NCBI RefSeq assembly: GCF_014696135.1
Contig: NZ_JACJPP010000011.1
Coordinates: 248,001 to 312,000, forward strand
Source of the DNA: Nodosilinea sp. FACHB-141
GTDB lineage: Bacteria; Cyanobacteriota; Cyanobacteriia; Phormidesmidales; Phormidesmidaceae
Reading direction: 5' to 3'
DNA length: 64,000 nucleotides
Below, in pieces: positions 7,795 to 19,000 of the stretch. Every line of letters starts with the position of its first letter. Position 1 is the first letter of the stretch. Both the position numbers and the translations under genes were made by a program. The notes beneath the pieces were generated by a model. It ran no database searches, had not been told where the DNA came from, and saw nothing but the letters and a program-made list of their open reading frames with translations.

Positions 7795-9008
7795 TATGGA
7801 TCACTACTTAACCCACTACGCCGAGCAAGAATTAAAGCGCTAAGACGTTTGGGCATGAAACAGGAGAATCTTTGTAGCCCGCGGCTGAGTTTACTAAGCC
7901 GCAATACTAGGCCTTGGCTCAAACTGGCAGGATGAAGGGCTGCTGGTAGGCGGCAATTGCGGCGAGCTGCCTCCATCCGCTTGGCCTAGTAGAGCCAGGT
8001 GGGTTAAGCACTGTTGAAATGCGGCCTGCGTTAGCGGCGGCAGACTCAAGGACAAAGTGGTGGTGCAAAAGCACAAGGTGATCGCGGCTCCTGTTGTCCC
8101 AAAAATAGGGGTTTTCTCTTAACGCGGGCTGCCAGTAATCCTAGTCTGGGGAGAAATAACCGTATTTTCAACTAGTAGCTTAAGGGAGTAAATTAGGTTG
8201 GCGGGCAGACCATCGCGATCGCCTGCTCAAATTATTTTGTACCCAATCAACACTACCTCTATCGAGAGAATTTGTTCTCGCCTCAGGGAAATTGCTGAAC
8301 TTTGCGCTAGAGAACGGCACCAGTAAGAGCAAGTAAGGAACTAAATTGGATAGCTAAACTTTACGACTTTCCTTTTAGAGACAGAGATAACAAAAGGAGC
8401 GTAAAGAGTGGGTTGCTAGCAGGGCTTGAGTTACGGTTTGTAATGCCAGAAGGTGTTTGGGGTTTTTTGAAGAGAACTGGGCATATTCACTAGAGGGATA
8501 TGTTTTCGATGGCGAATAACTTTCAACAGCCATTCCCTCTCTTGCTACCTAGTTCACTTTTGGAACGGATCCATCTATGCTTTAAGTCCCTCCTGTCTTC
8601 GTTTAACTTCTCAATTTGAATCTGTTGGCACACTCTACGCTATGGATTCCCTAAGTTATAAATTTTTTAATTTGATTGCTCAAGCAACAATAACTTCACC
8701 AATAATTAAGTTGCTTTGTAGTAATCTGAAAAATCTAGGCTTACACCAGATTGGCTCAATTCACCTCAATTTATTAGTAGCCTTGGCGTATCGCAAACGA
8801 AGCAAGCCTGCTAACTAATTCAGATGTAGCCGTTTAATACTTTTTGAGGGAAACCAAACTTCCTCTTAAAGTCTTGTTCGTTCGCCATTGTCTTTGAGAT
8901 TGTAGTGTTGCTTTTTGGCATCGTTGGCTGCTGGTTTTTCAGTGCCTTGATCGCTTTTGAAACACCAGCGAAACTCAAAGTCTCGCTCATTCCACTAGGA
9001 GTACACTA
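7773..9008. other. 1.2-kb gap without a recognisable gene
   Basis: Only two mutually overlapping minus-strand frames of 60 codons (7794-8076) are open, with no ribosome binding site and no recognisable product. The second half is AT-rich and contains an imperfect dyad around 8776-8818. The ribosome binding site AGGAG of the DUF4347 gene is at about 8996. The space may hold decayed genes, a long promoter region or an RNA I cannot recognise. Confidence 0.5.
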
Positions 9009-12000
9009 ATGTTTCAGCATGCCCAGTCCGTTGTTTTTATTGATGCCAGTGTTAGCGACGTTCCGCACCTCGTAAGTGGGGTGTTGCCTGGGGTTGCTGT
9101 CAAGGTGTTAGCTGCCGATGTGGATGGTGTTGCTCAGATTACCAACTACCTTGAGGCTTACCCTGCCAGCACTGTGCATATTGTCTCCCACGGTGCTCCT
9201 GGTGTTTTGTATTTGGGTAACACTCAGCTCAATCTGACTAATCTAGAGAACTACGCTCAAGCGCTACGGTCGTGGTTCTCTCCTCAAGCTTCAAACCCTA
9301 CCCTGCTGCTCTATGGCTGCAATGTGGCTGCCGGAGATGCGGGCGAAGAGTTGATTGAGAAGTTGCACCAACTCACTGGTGCCGATATTGCTGCTTCTCG
9401 TCAAGTGATTGGTCAAGGGTACTGGTCGCTAGAGGTTAGCCCGACTCAGACTACTGCCCTCGCCCCCTTTAGCACTCCCGTACTCGCCTCTTGGGCCGGC
9501 AAATTGGCTCCTATCATTAATAATCTCAGCAATTCATCTTATAGCGAGCAAGGTCCTGCCTATATCTTAGATAACGACATTACCTTCTCCGGAGGCACAA
9601 ATTACAAAAATGGTTACATCGAGTTCAGCCTTGGGACAGCCACCTCGTTTGACTTTTTAACTTTAGCAACGGACGGCAGTCCAGCCATCGGCAACGGTCA
9701 GATCTCGATTGTTGGCAATGCCGTCTACGTAGGGAATGGCAGTGCCGCCTCGGTCATCGGCAATGTTGACTCTACATTTGATGGCCAAAACGGCCAAAAA
9801 CTGCGTATTAACTTCTCCGCAGGCTTTGAGAATGGCAATTTCAATTTGGGAACAAGTGGAAGCACAACGATCACAGGTTGGACTGGTGTCAACCAGCAGG
9901 TAAGGTTCGGCATCGACACGATTGCCGGGTTGCCCACTCCCGTGGATACCACCTTTCCAGGTAATAACGTTGATCGAGGGCAAAATATACCCCAGAACCC
10001 AGGAACATTTAGCACAGTACTCAGTAGTACCCAGAATGATGGGGGTGGCAATTCTGTTCAGTTAAGAAGTACTGGCATCACGACTAAGACTGGCTATGAT
10101 ATCGTGCGTGGCCCGTCTATTTACAGCAACGGCACGGTGCAACTGTCAGTCGGCGACCAGGTCTCTTTTGAATGGCAGGCGCAGGGTGGCGGTGATGCCT
10201 ATGATGTTTACGGTTATCTTGTCGACGTCAACACTAACAACATAGTCACGATCCTTAACCAGACGGGGAATAGTGACACTGCCTCGACGACGTGGGCAAA
10301 ACAAACCGTCAACATTACTCAATCAGGGGAATATCGGTTCGTTTTCGTTGCAGGTACGTTCGACTTTACAGGTGGTCGAGCGGCAGGGGCACAGCTCTTT
10401 ATTGACGATGTGGTCGTGACCCAGGCCGTACCACCAGTTAACCCCAATGACAGCATATTGTCTGCGATCGCTCAAAGGGTTCAGTACAACAACACGTCTG
10501 ATGCCCCTGAAACATCGAAAACGCTGACCGTCTCAGCCAAGAATAATCTTGGTGAGACTGCTAGTGGCACGGCCACAATCACGATTACCCCCGTCAACGA
10601 CTTGCCCACTGGCACCGTCACCATCAATGGCACCCTCGCTCAAGGCCAAACCCTAACAGCAAACACTTCTACCCTGGCCGATGCCGATGGCCTAGGTACT
10701 CTGAACTACCAGTGGCAGCAGTCCACCGATGGCATCACTTGGGCAACGATTGCTGGGGCTACGGCCAATACTTTTACTCTCACCCAAGCGCAGGTCAACC
10801 AATTCGTGCGCTCGCAGGTCAGCTATACCGACGGCGACGGCAGCCTCGAAACCGTTAATAGCAATGCTACGGCAGCCAAAGTCAACGGCGCACCTACAGG
10901 CGGCGTCACTGTTGCCGGTACAGTAGAGCAGGGTTCGCTGCTCACCGCCACATCCACTCTGGGAGACCCCAATGGCCTAGGTACCTTAAACTACCAGTGG
11001 CAGCAGTCTACCGATGGCATGACCTGGACGACTATCTCTGGGGCCACGGCGAGCACGTTTACGCTGACCCAAGCCCAAGTTGGCCAGTTTGTAAGATCCC
11101 AGGTTAGCTACACCGATGGCGGTGGCAACCTCGAAACCGTTAATAGCAATGCCACAGCAACCAAAGTTGCTAACGTTAACGACGCACCCATGGGTGGCAT
11201 TGCTGCTAGCGGCACTGCTACACAAAATGCTGTTCTCACCGTCGATACCTCTGCCCTGTCCGATGCCGATGGTCTGGGCGCTCTAAACTACCAGTGGCAA
11301 CAATCTACCGATGGCACCACCTGGACTGCCATCACTGGGGCAACAGCGAGTACGTTTACGCTGACCCAAGCCCAGGTTGGTCAGTTTGTGCGATCGCAGG
11401 TGAGCTACACCGACGGTGGCGGCACCCTCGAAACGGTTTTTAGCAATGCAACAGCCACCACAATCGCCAACGTCAACGATGCTCCTGGTGGTTTGAGCCT
11501 TGCAAAGGTCTATCGAACTTCTATCGATGGTTATATCGATAATTTCGAGGTTTACAACCCAACAACCAACGTTTGGAAGACCCTAAACCCCATCGCCACG
11601 TCTACTCAGCTAGCAGTCTCGAGCAATAACGAGCTGTACATGCTGAACGATAATACCAATATTATTCAGCGCTATAACCCTGACACTGATACTTGGGTCG
11701 ATGTACAGGCCGGGCCAAATGTCAATTGGGACTATGGCAACTTAGAGGTTACTAACAATAATGAGTTTATCCTTACAGCCCAGGGACAAACTACTCTCTA
11801 CTACACTCAAGGTGGTACTTGGAATTCTTTGGCGTTGCCTGGAGGAGCGTCTACAGCGGCAGACTATGACCCAGTAACAGGTAAGTTTGTAGTTGGCCAA
11901 TTTTCTCAGTATGGTGCTTGGGAAGTAAACCTAGCTACTGGTACCATCACGACGTTTAGTGTTGGTGGTCAGATTGACAGCGGTGAAACCCGACGATTCG

Positions 12001-14237
12001 GCGAAATTTACGACGGGCGCTACTATTCGCAGGGTTATAACTACCCAATTTACGCCTACGACTTGGCCAACAACACGCTGGCGCTTCAGCAGGTTAGCCC
12101 TGCTTACAACTCTGTAGGCAACTGGCTATCAGCGGCAGTAGATGCAGGCGAGGGGCTATTTTATCTAAATGGATTTAATAGTACCAACTTCTCTAGTTGG
12201 GACCCTGTGACCAATACCTTTGTCGCCCTGGCCCCAGCGTTAACGGCAAGCGGCCACAATACTCTAGCTGCTACGTCGGTTGGTGCTCCTGTTACCCTCA
12301 GTGGTGCTCCCCAACAAAACAGCGTACTCACCGCAAACACATCCAATTTAGTAGACCTAGATGGGTTGGGTGTGCTCAACTACCAGTGGCAGCAGTCTAG
12401 CGATGGCATCACCTGGACGGCGATCGCTGGAGCTACGGCAAGTACGTTCACTCTCACCCAAGAGCGCGTAGGTCAGTTTGTGCGGGCACGGGTGAGCTAC
12501 GTTGATGGCTTTGGCGCTGCTGAGGAGGTCTTTAGCGCTCCTACAGCTAGCAAAATCGCCAACGTTAACGACCTACCTACAGGTGGCGTGACCCTCACCG
12601 GTAATGCAGAGCAAGGCTCACTGCTCACTGCCACTCCCACCCCCGATTTTGGCGATCTCGATGGCTTGGGTACCTTGAACTACCAGTGGCAGCAGTCTAG
12701 CGATGGCACCACCTGGACGACCATTGCTGGGGCTACAGCCAGTACCTTTACCCTCACCCAAGCACAGGTCGGTCAGTTTGTGCGGTCGCAGGTCAGCTTC
12801 ACCGACGGCGGCGGCAGCCTCGAAACCGTTAACAGCAATGCTACAGCAGCCAAAGTAGCCAACGTTAACGACGCACCCACGGGCGGTGTCACCCTTAACG
12901 GCACCGGTACCCAAGGTCAAACTCTGACGGCAAATACCTCAAACCTGTCTGATGCCGATGGCCTCGGTACCCTGAACTACCAGTGGCAGCAGTCTACCGA
13001 TGGCAACACCTGGACGACCATTGCTGGGGCTACGGCTAATACCTTTACCCTCACCCAAGCACAGGTCAACCAGTTCGTGCGATCGCAGGTAAGCTACACC
13101 GACGGCGGTGGCAGCCTCGAAACCGTTAACAGCAATGCTACGGCAGCTAAAGTAGCCAATGTTAACGACGCACCTACGGGCAGCGTCACCGTCAACGGCA
13201 CCGTCGCCCAGGGTCAAATTCTGACTGCAAATACCTCTACCCTGGCCGATGCTGATGGCTTAGGTACTCTGAGCTACCAGTGGAAACAATCTAGCGATGG
13301 CATTACCTGGAGCAACATTGCCGGCGCGACTGGCAACACCTTTAGCCCCCGCAACGCTCAGGTAAGCCAGTTCTTGCAGGTAGCGGTGAGCTATGTGGAT
13401 GGACAGGGCACTTCAGAGTCGCTGACGAGTGCGCCCACCAGCGGAAGCGTCGCGAAGTTCAACGCCACCTCTGACTTTAACAATGACGGTTCTGTTGACA
13501 TCTTCTGGCGGCATCAAAGCGCTGGTCAGACAGTATTCTGGCTAATGGATAATATCAACTTTGCCGGGGGTGATTTTCTCTCACCGACTATAGAAGTAAA
13601 AGACGTGAACTGGGACATCAAAGCTTTGGGTGATCTCAATGGCGACGGCAAAGCTGACCTAGTCTGGCAAAACAAAGCCACTAATCAGGCTGCTGTTTGG
13701 CTCATGGATGGGGTTAATCTTACGTCCGGTGCTCTTCTTCCTAATGATGCTGCCTCTGGCTGGAAGGTAGTTGAATCTGGCAACTTCAACAAAGACACCA
13801 ATGTCGACAAAAAAGACGACCTTCTCTGGCGTAACGCCAACACCGGTGAGCTTGCTGTTTGGTTCATGAATGGCACTAACTTTGTCTCTGGAGAGTTTAT
13901 TACCGTTAATGCAGGTCTCGATTGGGAGGTGGGGGCCGTAGGCGACTTTACCAAGGATGGCAAGACAGACATCTTCTGGGAAAACCGCATTACCGGTGCC
14001 AACGTATTCTGGGAAATGGATGGTGCTACCTTCGTTAAAAGTCACCAAACCACTGCCGCTGCCGCTGAATGGAAGGCGAAGGGAGCCGCTGACTTTAACC
14101 AGGATGGCAACCTAGACCTACTGTGGCACAACCCAGGAACTGGGGAAAATGCGCTGTGGTTGATGAATGGCACAAATCTAGTAGAGGGCGTTACTACACT
14201 ACCCACTACGGACGTTAGCTGGAACCCTGTCGTGTAG
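9009..14237 (+). CDS. Giant DUF4347 protein with seven repeats and FG-GAP-like C-terminus
   Basis: A 1742-residue protein. DUF4347 spans about 6-165, with a VHIVSHG motif (H61) and an LLLYGCNVAAG motif (C104) that recall a caspase-type His/Cys pair. A jelly-roll-like region covers about 170-490. From about 524 come seven repeats of roughly 85-90 residues, each with NYQWQQS-DG-TW, GAT-STFTLTQAQV and VRSQVSYTDG. Between repeats 3 and 4 sits a 260-residue insert (about 830-1095) with Kelch-like YNPTTNVWKTLNP motifs. The last 255 residues carry FG-GAP/VCBS-like DFNNDGSVDIFW repeats. There is no classical signal peptide. DUF4347 proteins are common in cyanobacteria and thought to be surface or secreted. 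Function is unknown. Confidence 0.8.
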   Translation: MFQHAQSVVFIDASVSDVPHLVSGVLPGVAVKVLAADVDGVAQITNYLEAYPASTVHIVSHGAPGVLYLGNTQLNLTNLENYAQALRSWFSPQASNPTLLLYGCNVAAGDAGEELIEKLHQLTGADIAASRQVIGQGYWSLEVSPTQTTALAPFSTPVLASWAGKLAPIINNLSNSSYSEQGPAYILDNDITFSGGTNYKNGYIEFSLGTATSFDFLTLATDGSPAIGNGQISIVGNAVYVGNGSAASVIGNVDSTFDGQNGQKLRINFSAGFENGNFNLGTSGSTTITGWTGVNQQVRFGIDTIAGLPTPVDTTFPGNNVDRGQNIPQNPGTFSTVLSSTQNDGGGNSVQLRSTGITTKTGYDIVRGPSIYSNGTVQLSVGDQVSFEWQAQGGGDAYDVYGYLVDVNTNNIVTILNQTGNSDTASTTWAKQTVNITQSGEYRFVFVAGTFDFTGGRAAGAQLFIDDVVVTQAVPPVNPNDSILSAIAQRVQYNNTSDAPETSKTLTVSAKNNLGETASGTATITITPVNDLPTGTVTINGTLAQGQTLTANTSTLADADGLGTLNYQWQQSTDGITWATIAGATANTFTLTQAQVNQFVRSQVSYTDGDGSLETVNSNATAAKVNGAPTGGVTVAGTVEQGSLLTATSTLGDPNGLGTLNYQWQQSTDGMTWTTISGATASTFTLTQAQVGQFVRSQVSYTDGGGNLETVNSNATATKVANVNDAPMGGIAASGTATQNAVLTVDTSALSDADGLGALNYQWQQSTDGTTWTAITGATASTFTLTQAQVGQFVRSQVSYTDGGGTLETVFSNATATTIANVNDAPGGLSLAKVYRTSIDGYIDNFEVYNPTTNVWKTLNPIATSTQLAVSSNNELYMLNDNTNIIQRYNPDTDTWVDVQAGPNVNWDYGNLEVTNNNEFILTAQGQTTLYYTQGGTWNSLALPGGASTAADYDPVTGKFVVGQFSQYGAWEVNLATGTITTFSVGGQIDSGETRRFGEIYDGRYYSQGYNYPIYAYDLANNTLALQQVSPAYNSVGNWLSAAVDAGEGLFYLNGFNSTNFSSWDPVTNTFVALAPALTASGHNTLAATSVGAPVTLSGAPQQNSVLTANTSNLVDLDGLGVLNYQWQQSSDGITWTAIAGATASTFTLTQERVGQFVRARVSYVDGFGAAEEVFSAPTASKIANVNDLPTGGVTLTGNAEQGSLLTATPTPDFGDLDGLGTLNYQWQQSSDGTTWTTIAGATASTFTLTQAQVGQFVRSQVSFTDGGGSLETVNSNATAAKVANVNDAPTGGVTLNGTGTQGQTLTANTSNLSDADGLGTLNYQWQQSTDGNTWTTIAGATANTFTLTQAQVNQFVRSQVSYTDGGGSLETVNSNATAAKVANVNDAPTGSVTVNGTVAQGQILTANTSTLADADGLGTLSYQWKQSSDGITWSNIAGATGNTFSPRNAQVSQFLQVAVSYVDGQGTSESLTSAPTSGSVAKFNATSDFNNDGSVDIFWRHQSAGQTVFWLMDNINFAGGDFLSPTIEVKDVNWDIKALGDLNGDGKADLVWQNKATNQAAVWLMDGVNLTSGALLPNDAASGWKVVESGNFNKDTNVDKKDDLLWRNANTGELAVWFMNGTNFVSGEFITVNAGLDWEVGAVGDFTKDGKTDIFWENRITGANVFWEMDGATFVKSHQTTAAAAEWKAKGAADFNQDGNLDLLWHNPGTGENALWLMNGTNLVEGVTTLPTTDVSWNPVV

Positions 14238-14313
14238 CGGCAAGTGGTAGGTTGCTAAGCCGGAGTGGCCGACTACTCTGGCAATCGTCTTCAGACCCAA
14301 GCAATTCTGAACT

Positions 14314-14345
14314 CATAGCCTTAACCAAGGTTATGGGTTTTTCGC
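14314..14345 (+). terminator. Rho-independent terminator of the DUF4347 gene
   Basis: CATAGCCTT (14314-14322) pairs with AAGGTTATG (14327-14335), one G-T wobble, across a 4-nt loop, followed by GGTTTTT. It lies between convergent genes, 80 bp after the DUF4347 stop. Confidence 0.75.
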
Positions 14346-14477
14346 TTTTCTAAGGCATTGAAACCACCGTGCCGACCATAGTACCGAGTTGCTCTATAAT
14401 TCTGGCAAACTTCTACGGGGCCTGACCCGATGGGTGCAAAGACAGCTTTGACTGGGCAACGGCAAGGGGTGGCAAGG

Positions 14478-15872
14478 CTAAATGTCCTTCTTAAAGCGAT
14501 CAAACTTAGCAGTGGGTCCTTTGCTTGGAGGCAAGCTGCTTAGGACCTCACCCGGCGACGATCGCCCCTTAGCACAGACCAAACCCACTAGCGGTACCAG
14601 GTAGAGATAGCAGGCAAAGGGAATAAACCCCGCATTTACCCCCAGAATAGTGGCTGGAACCAGCCCAGCGATGTTCCAAGGAATTAACGGGGAGATCACC
14701 ACGACGGTGTTTTCTAGGTCGAGGGCTAGGGCAGGAGGCGGGGCAGAGGTGCGGTGGTAGGTAGGGCCGAGCAGCTGCTGGGTCAGCAAAATGGCGATGG
14801 TTTGGGTGCAGCCAAAGGCGGCGGAGAGGGTACCAAGGAGGGTGGTGGCCCAGATGCGATCGCCCGGTGTTTTGACCCGCTCTAGCGATCGCTCCAGCCG
14901 GTGTAGCAGCCGCGTTTCGGCAAAAATGCCCACAAAGGCGGTCGAGATCACTACCACCAGCGACACCCGTAGCATCGCTGCCACGCCGCCACCCAGCACA
15001 ATAGCGTTGAGCGGCGAGTCAGCCTCTAGGTGAAACCCGGTGAGCAGATATTGCAGCACCTGCCACCCGCTGTAGTGCTGATAGGCCACCGCCACGGCGA
15101 TCGCCGTGGTGGTGCTGGCCACCATGGCCCTTTGCACCGGTACCCGCAGCAATGACAGCACCACCATGACCCCCGCCGGCAGCAGCGTCACCGGCCCCAG
15201 TCGAAACTCAGTCGCTAAGTCGGCTATCAGGCTCGACTCGGCCAAGGGCACTGGGGCGAACCCGGCAAAGCCAGCATAAATTGCGATCGCCAGCCCCAGG
15301 GGCAACAGCGAGGTGCGCCACATGCGGCGAATGTTGTCGTAGAGGTCGGTGCGAGTGATGGCGGCGATCAGCAGCGCGCTAGAGGACATGGGTGAGGCGC
15401 GATCGCCCACGTAGGCTCCAGCAATAATTGCTCCGGCAATCAGGTGGCGATCAAACCCGCTATTTTCGCCCCCCGCCACCATGATCATCAGCGCCACCCC
15501 GACAGTGCCCACAGTGCCAAAGGAGGTGCCCAGCAGCAGTGACACAGCGCTAGCTAAGCCAAAGGCCACCAACACAAAGCTGTGGGGCGTCACCACTTGG
15601 AGGCCGTAGTACACCAGCGTTGGCACCGTGCCCGCCGCCATCCAACTGGCGGTGACGGCACCAATAATGAGCAGCACCCCAATTACGGGCAAGGCTTTTT
15701 GGCTGCCGGTCCACCCCATAGCCGCCAGCGCCTGTAGCGAAAAGCCTCGTCGGCGCAGCACTCCCACAAATAAGGCCATGGCCAGCAGCAGCGGATAGGC
15801 GATAAATATGCCCTGCACCGCACCCACCAGCAGCAACCCAAACGACAGCCCAAAGGCCAGTCCAATATCCAT
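14478..15872 (-). CDS. NhaC-family Na+/H+ antiporter-like protein
   Basis: A 464-residue, very hydrophobic protein with about 11-12 membrane segments. It has GTSFGTVGTVGVALM near 125 and GAIIAGAYVGDRASPMSSS near 165, both typical of the NhaC branch of the IT superfamily, which exchanges sodium for protons or carries organic solutes. Length agrees with NhaC (about 460-500). It stands alone between converging DUF4347 and a co-directional kinase gene 177 bp upstream. The exact substrate cannot be read from sequence. Confidence 0.82.
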   Translation of the reverse strand: MDIGLAFGLSFGLLLVGAVQGIFIAYPLLLAMALFVGVLRRRGFSLQALAAMGWTGSQKALPVIGVLLIIGAVTASWMAAGTVPTLVYYGLQVVTPHSFVLVAFGLASAVSLLLGTSFGTVGTVGVALMIMVAGGENSGFDRHLIAGAIIAGAYVGDRASPMSSSALLIAAITRTDLYDNIRRMWRTSLLPLGLAIAIYAGFAGFAPVPLAESSLIADLATEFRLGPVTLLPAGVMVVLSLLRVPVQRAMVASTTTAIAVAVAYQHYSGWQVLQYLLTGFHLEADSPLNAIVLGGGVAAMLRVSLVVVISTAFVGIFAETRLLHRLERSLERVKTPGDRIWATTLLGTLSAAFGCTQTIAILLTQQLLGPTYHRTSAPPPALALDLENTVVVISPLIPWNIAGLVPATILGVNAGFIPFACYLYLVPLVGLVCAKGRSSPGEVLSSLPPSKGPTAKFDRFKKDI

Positions 15873-16049
15873 AGCAAGGGATTTACCGAAAACAGCCTGC
15901 GTTTACCCTAGCGAAGGGCGATCGCCTCAGCAAAACCCTCCATCTATCCTGGCTATCGATGCTGTCGATGGGCGATAGCGATCGCCGCTGCTAAAACCTC
16001 TGCTCTGACCCGTCAGCTGTCAGCTTTTGAGTCAAGTAGAGATAACGCC

Positions 16050-19000
16050 TCACTCTAAAAGCCCACTGTGAGCGGCACGGCTGGCCATAGCTAGTTCTGT
16101 CACCACCAGCAGCAGTCTTTCGGGCTCGATAGGTTTAGTCATATGTTGTTGAAAGCCGTTGGCCAAGGCACGGTGGCGATCTTCTTCGCGGGCAAAGGCG
16201 GTGACGGCGATCGCCGGTACTCGGCTGCCATATTCGGCCGGCAAGTGGCGAATCTGTTGCAGCAGGGTGTAGCCATCCATGTCGGGCATGGCGATGTCAC
16301 ATACCAAGACATCGGGCTCAAAATTGGTCAAATGGGGCAACACCTCATGGGCCGAAGCGACGCCTCGCACCTCGGCCCCATACTGACTCAGCACCGTAGT
16401 AATTAAATCAAGGCTGTCTTGGCTGTCGTCAACGGCCAGCACTCTAACCCCCGTTAGGTCAATAACGGTGGGCAGAGGGGCGTCCTCAAGGGGCGGAACG
16501 GCGGCATCAGTCATCAGCGGCAGCCGCAGGGTAAAGGTTGACCCCTGCCCCTCGCCTGGGCTATCGGCGATAATGCTGCCACCGTGGGCTTCGACCAAGT
16601 ACTTAACGATCGACAGCCCCAGCCCCAGCCCGCCGTACTGGCGAGTAATCGACACATCTTCCTGTCGAAACGAGTCAAAGAGCTGCGGCAAAAACTCGCG
16701 GCTAATGCCCTTGCCGGTATCGGTGATGGTCACCTGGGCGCAACCGTTCACCGCTTCGAGGCACAGCTCGATCTGCCCGCCCTGAGGCGTAAATTTGACA
16801 GCGTTAGACAAAAGATTCCAGATCACCTGCTGGAGGCGGGCGCTATCTCCTCTGACTAAGCAATCGTCGGCTAGGGTAGTGTGCAGCACGATCGCTTTGG
16901 CCTGCACGGCGGTTCTCACCACATCTGTAGAGGCCTCAATTACCGAGGCTAAATTGATCGCAATATCGCTAATCTCAAGCTTGCCCTGCAGAATTTTAGC
17001 TACATCGAGCAGGTCGTCGATCAGCTGGGTTTGCAGCTTGGCGTTGCGCTCGATAGTCGATAAGGCGCGACGAGTCTTTTCGGCATCGAGCTGATTAGTC
17101 TGAAGCAGTTTAGCCCAGCCCAAGATGGGGTTGAGGGGCGACCTGAGTTCATGGGAGAGAATCGCCAAAAACTCGTCTTTGGTGCGGTTGGCCCGCTCCG
17201 CATTTTCTCGCGCTGTCTGCTCTCGCTCTAGCAGCTGCTTGCGCTCGGTGACATCGCTGGCCGCTCCAAACCATTCAACGATTTCATTGTGCTCGTTGAG
17301 TAGCGGCACCGCCCGCGACACGGTCCAGCCCACGGTACCGTCTGGTCGCAACACCTGGTGTTCTAGCTCAAAGGGGCGCTTGTCGCCAATGGCCTGCTGA
17401 ATGGCCTCCTGCACTCGCGGGCGATCGCCCTGGGGAATGTAGGTGTCTAGCCACGAGCCATTGGGGCGATCGGTGCCAGTCAGCAAAGCCTGACCATCAA
17501 TGCTGTACATCTCGCTCCAGTCAGCGCTCATTTTATAGAGCGTATCTGAGCTAGCGGTGACGAGTAGGCGAAACTGGGCTTCGCTTTGGCTCAACCGCGC
17601 TTCGGCCTGGGCGCGCTCGACGGCTGCCCAAGTGCGCTCGGCGGTCTCGTGAATCAGCGAAATTTCAAGGGCCGTCCAGTCTCGGGGAACCGACTGACCG
17701 ACGCTAAACACCGCGACCAACTGGTAGTCTTTGACCAGGGGAATGGAGACCACTGCCGCCATGCCTAACTCTTTAAACTGAGCCTGTTCTGCTGGGGTAA
17801 GCATCGTGGTGTTGGCCACGTCGGCCAGCAGCAGCGGATGCCCCGTGCGCAGCAGCGTATGCACAGTTGAGAAATCTTCAAAATGGTAAACCCCTACTAG
17901 GCTGGGCTCACCGGCTTGCCTATAGTCATTGTGAACGGTACCCATGAGGGTAGCTTCGTTGTATTCGTAGTAATAGACTCGGCTGGCGTTTAGCTCTTCG
18001 CCAATCAGGTGGCAGGCGGTGGCTTGCACCTCAAGGGGGTCGCTCAGCACTCGCAGCGCATCGGCTAGGGTGACTCGAAACGCGTCTAGTTTGGCGGCTC
18101 GATGCAGTCGGGCCTCAGCCTCTTTGGCTCCGGTGATGTCTTGGAAGAGCACGGCCACTTTGCGCTCGTGGGGGGCACCGACGCGAAAGGCGTTGACGTC
18201 AAACCATCGACCCATTGACTGGGCCTGGTCTTCAAAGCGCATAGGTTCGCCGGTGAGGGCAACTCGGCCGAAGATGTCAAACCAAAAGGGCTCAATATTG
18301 GGCACTAGCTCGCGAATGGTCTTGCCGAGGGCATTGGCTAGCCCCGACTGCCGCTCAAAGACGGGATTGGTCTCGATGTAGCGGTAGTCGATGGGCCGCT
18401 CTTGCTCGTCGAAGATCATCTGCAAAATGCAAAAGCCTTCGTCCATGGAGTTGAACAGTGATCGATATTTGGTCTCCGAGGCGCTTAGGGCGGCTTCGGC
18501 TAACTTGCGATCGTGGATGTCAACTAGGGTGCCAAACCAGCGCACAATTCGGCCAGTCTGCGGATCGCGGTAGGGTTCGGCCTGAATCAAAAACCAGTGG
18601 TAGAAACCGGCTGCTGAGCGAATGCGGTGCTCAGTTTTGAACAAACTGCCGCTCCCTAGCGCTCGGTTGAACGTGTTCAGCGTCATGGTCACGTCATCGG
18701 GATGGACGCAGCTGATCAGAGCCTCGACCGCTGTGGTTGGCTCGCGATCGGCCCCCGTATAGTTCCTCCACTGCTGGTTAACAAACTCGACTCGACCGGC
18801 GGCGTCGGTAATCCAGATTACTTCCGGCACCGTATTGGCCATCAGACGAAACCGTTCTTCGCTTTCTTGCAGGGCAGTGGCGGTGCGCTGGCGTTCGGTA
18901 ATGTTGCGGGTCGAGCCCACCACCGCTTGCACTGAGCCGTCTGGGTCAGACAGCGGGGTGAAGATGTGCTCGTAGATGCCACTGATGCCGGTTGGACTGG

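Noticed and set aside
7794-8076. Two overlapping 60-codon minus-strand frames
   Set aside because: They overlap each other, have no ribosome binding site and show no recognisable product.
11635-11640. TGTACA inside the DUF4347 gene (also at 43549 and 53028) as transposon ends
   Set aside because: They are within intact coding sequences and have no adjoining repeats; the hexamer alone is common.
10580-13460. The periodic DNA in the DUF4347 gene as a CRISPR or tandem repeat array
   Set aside because: The period is about 255-270 bp and matches in-frame protein repeats, so it is coding duplication.
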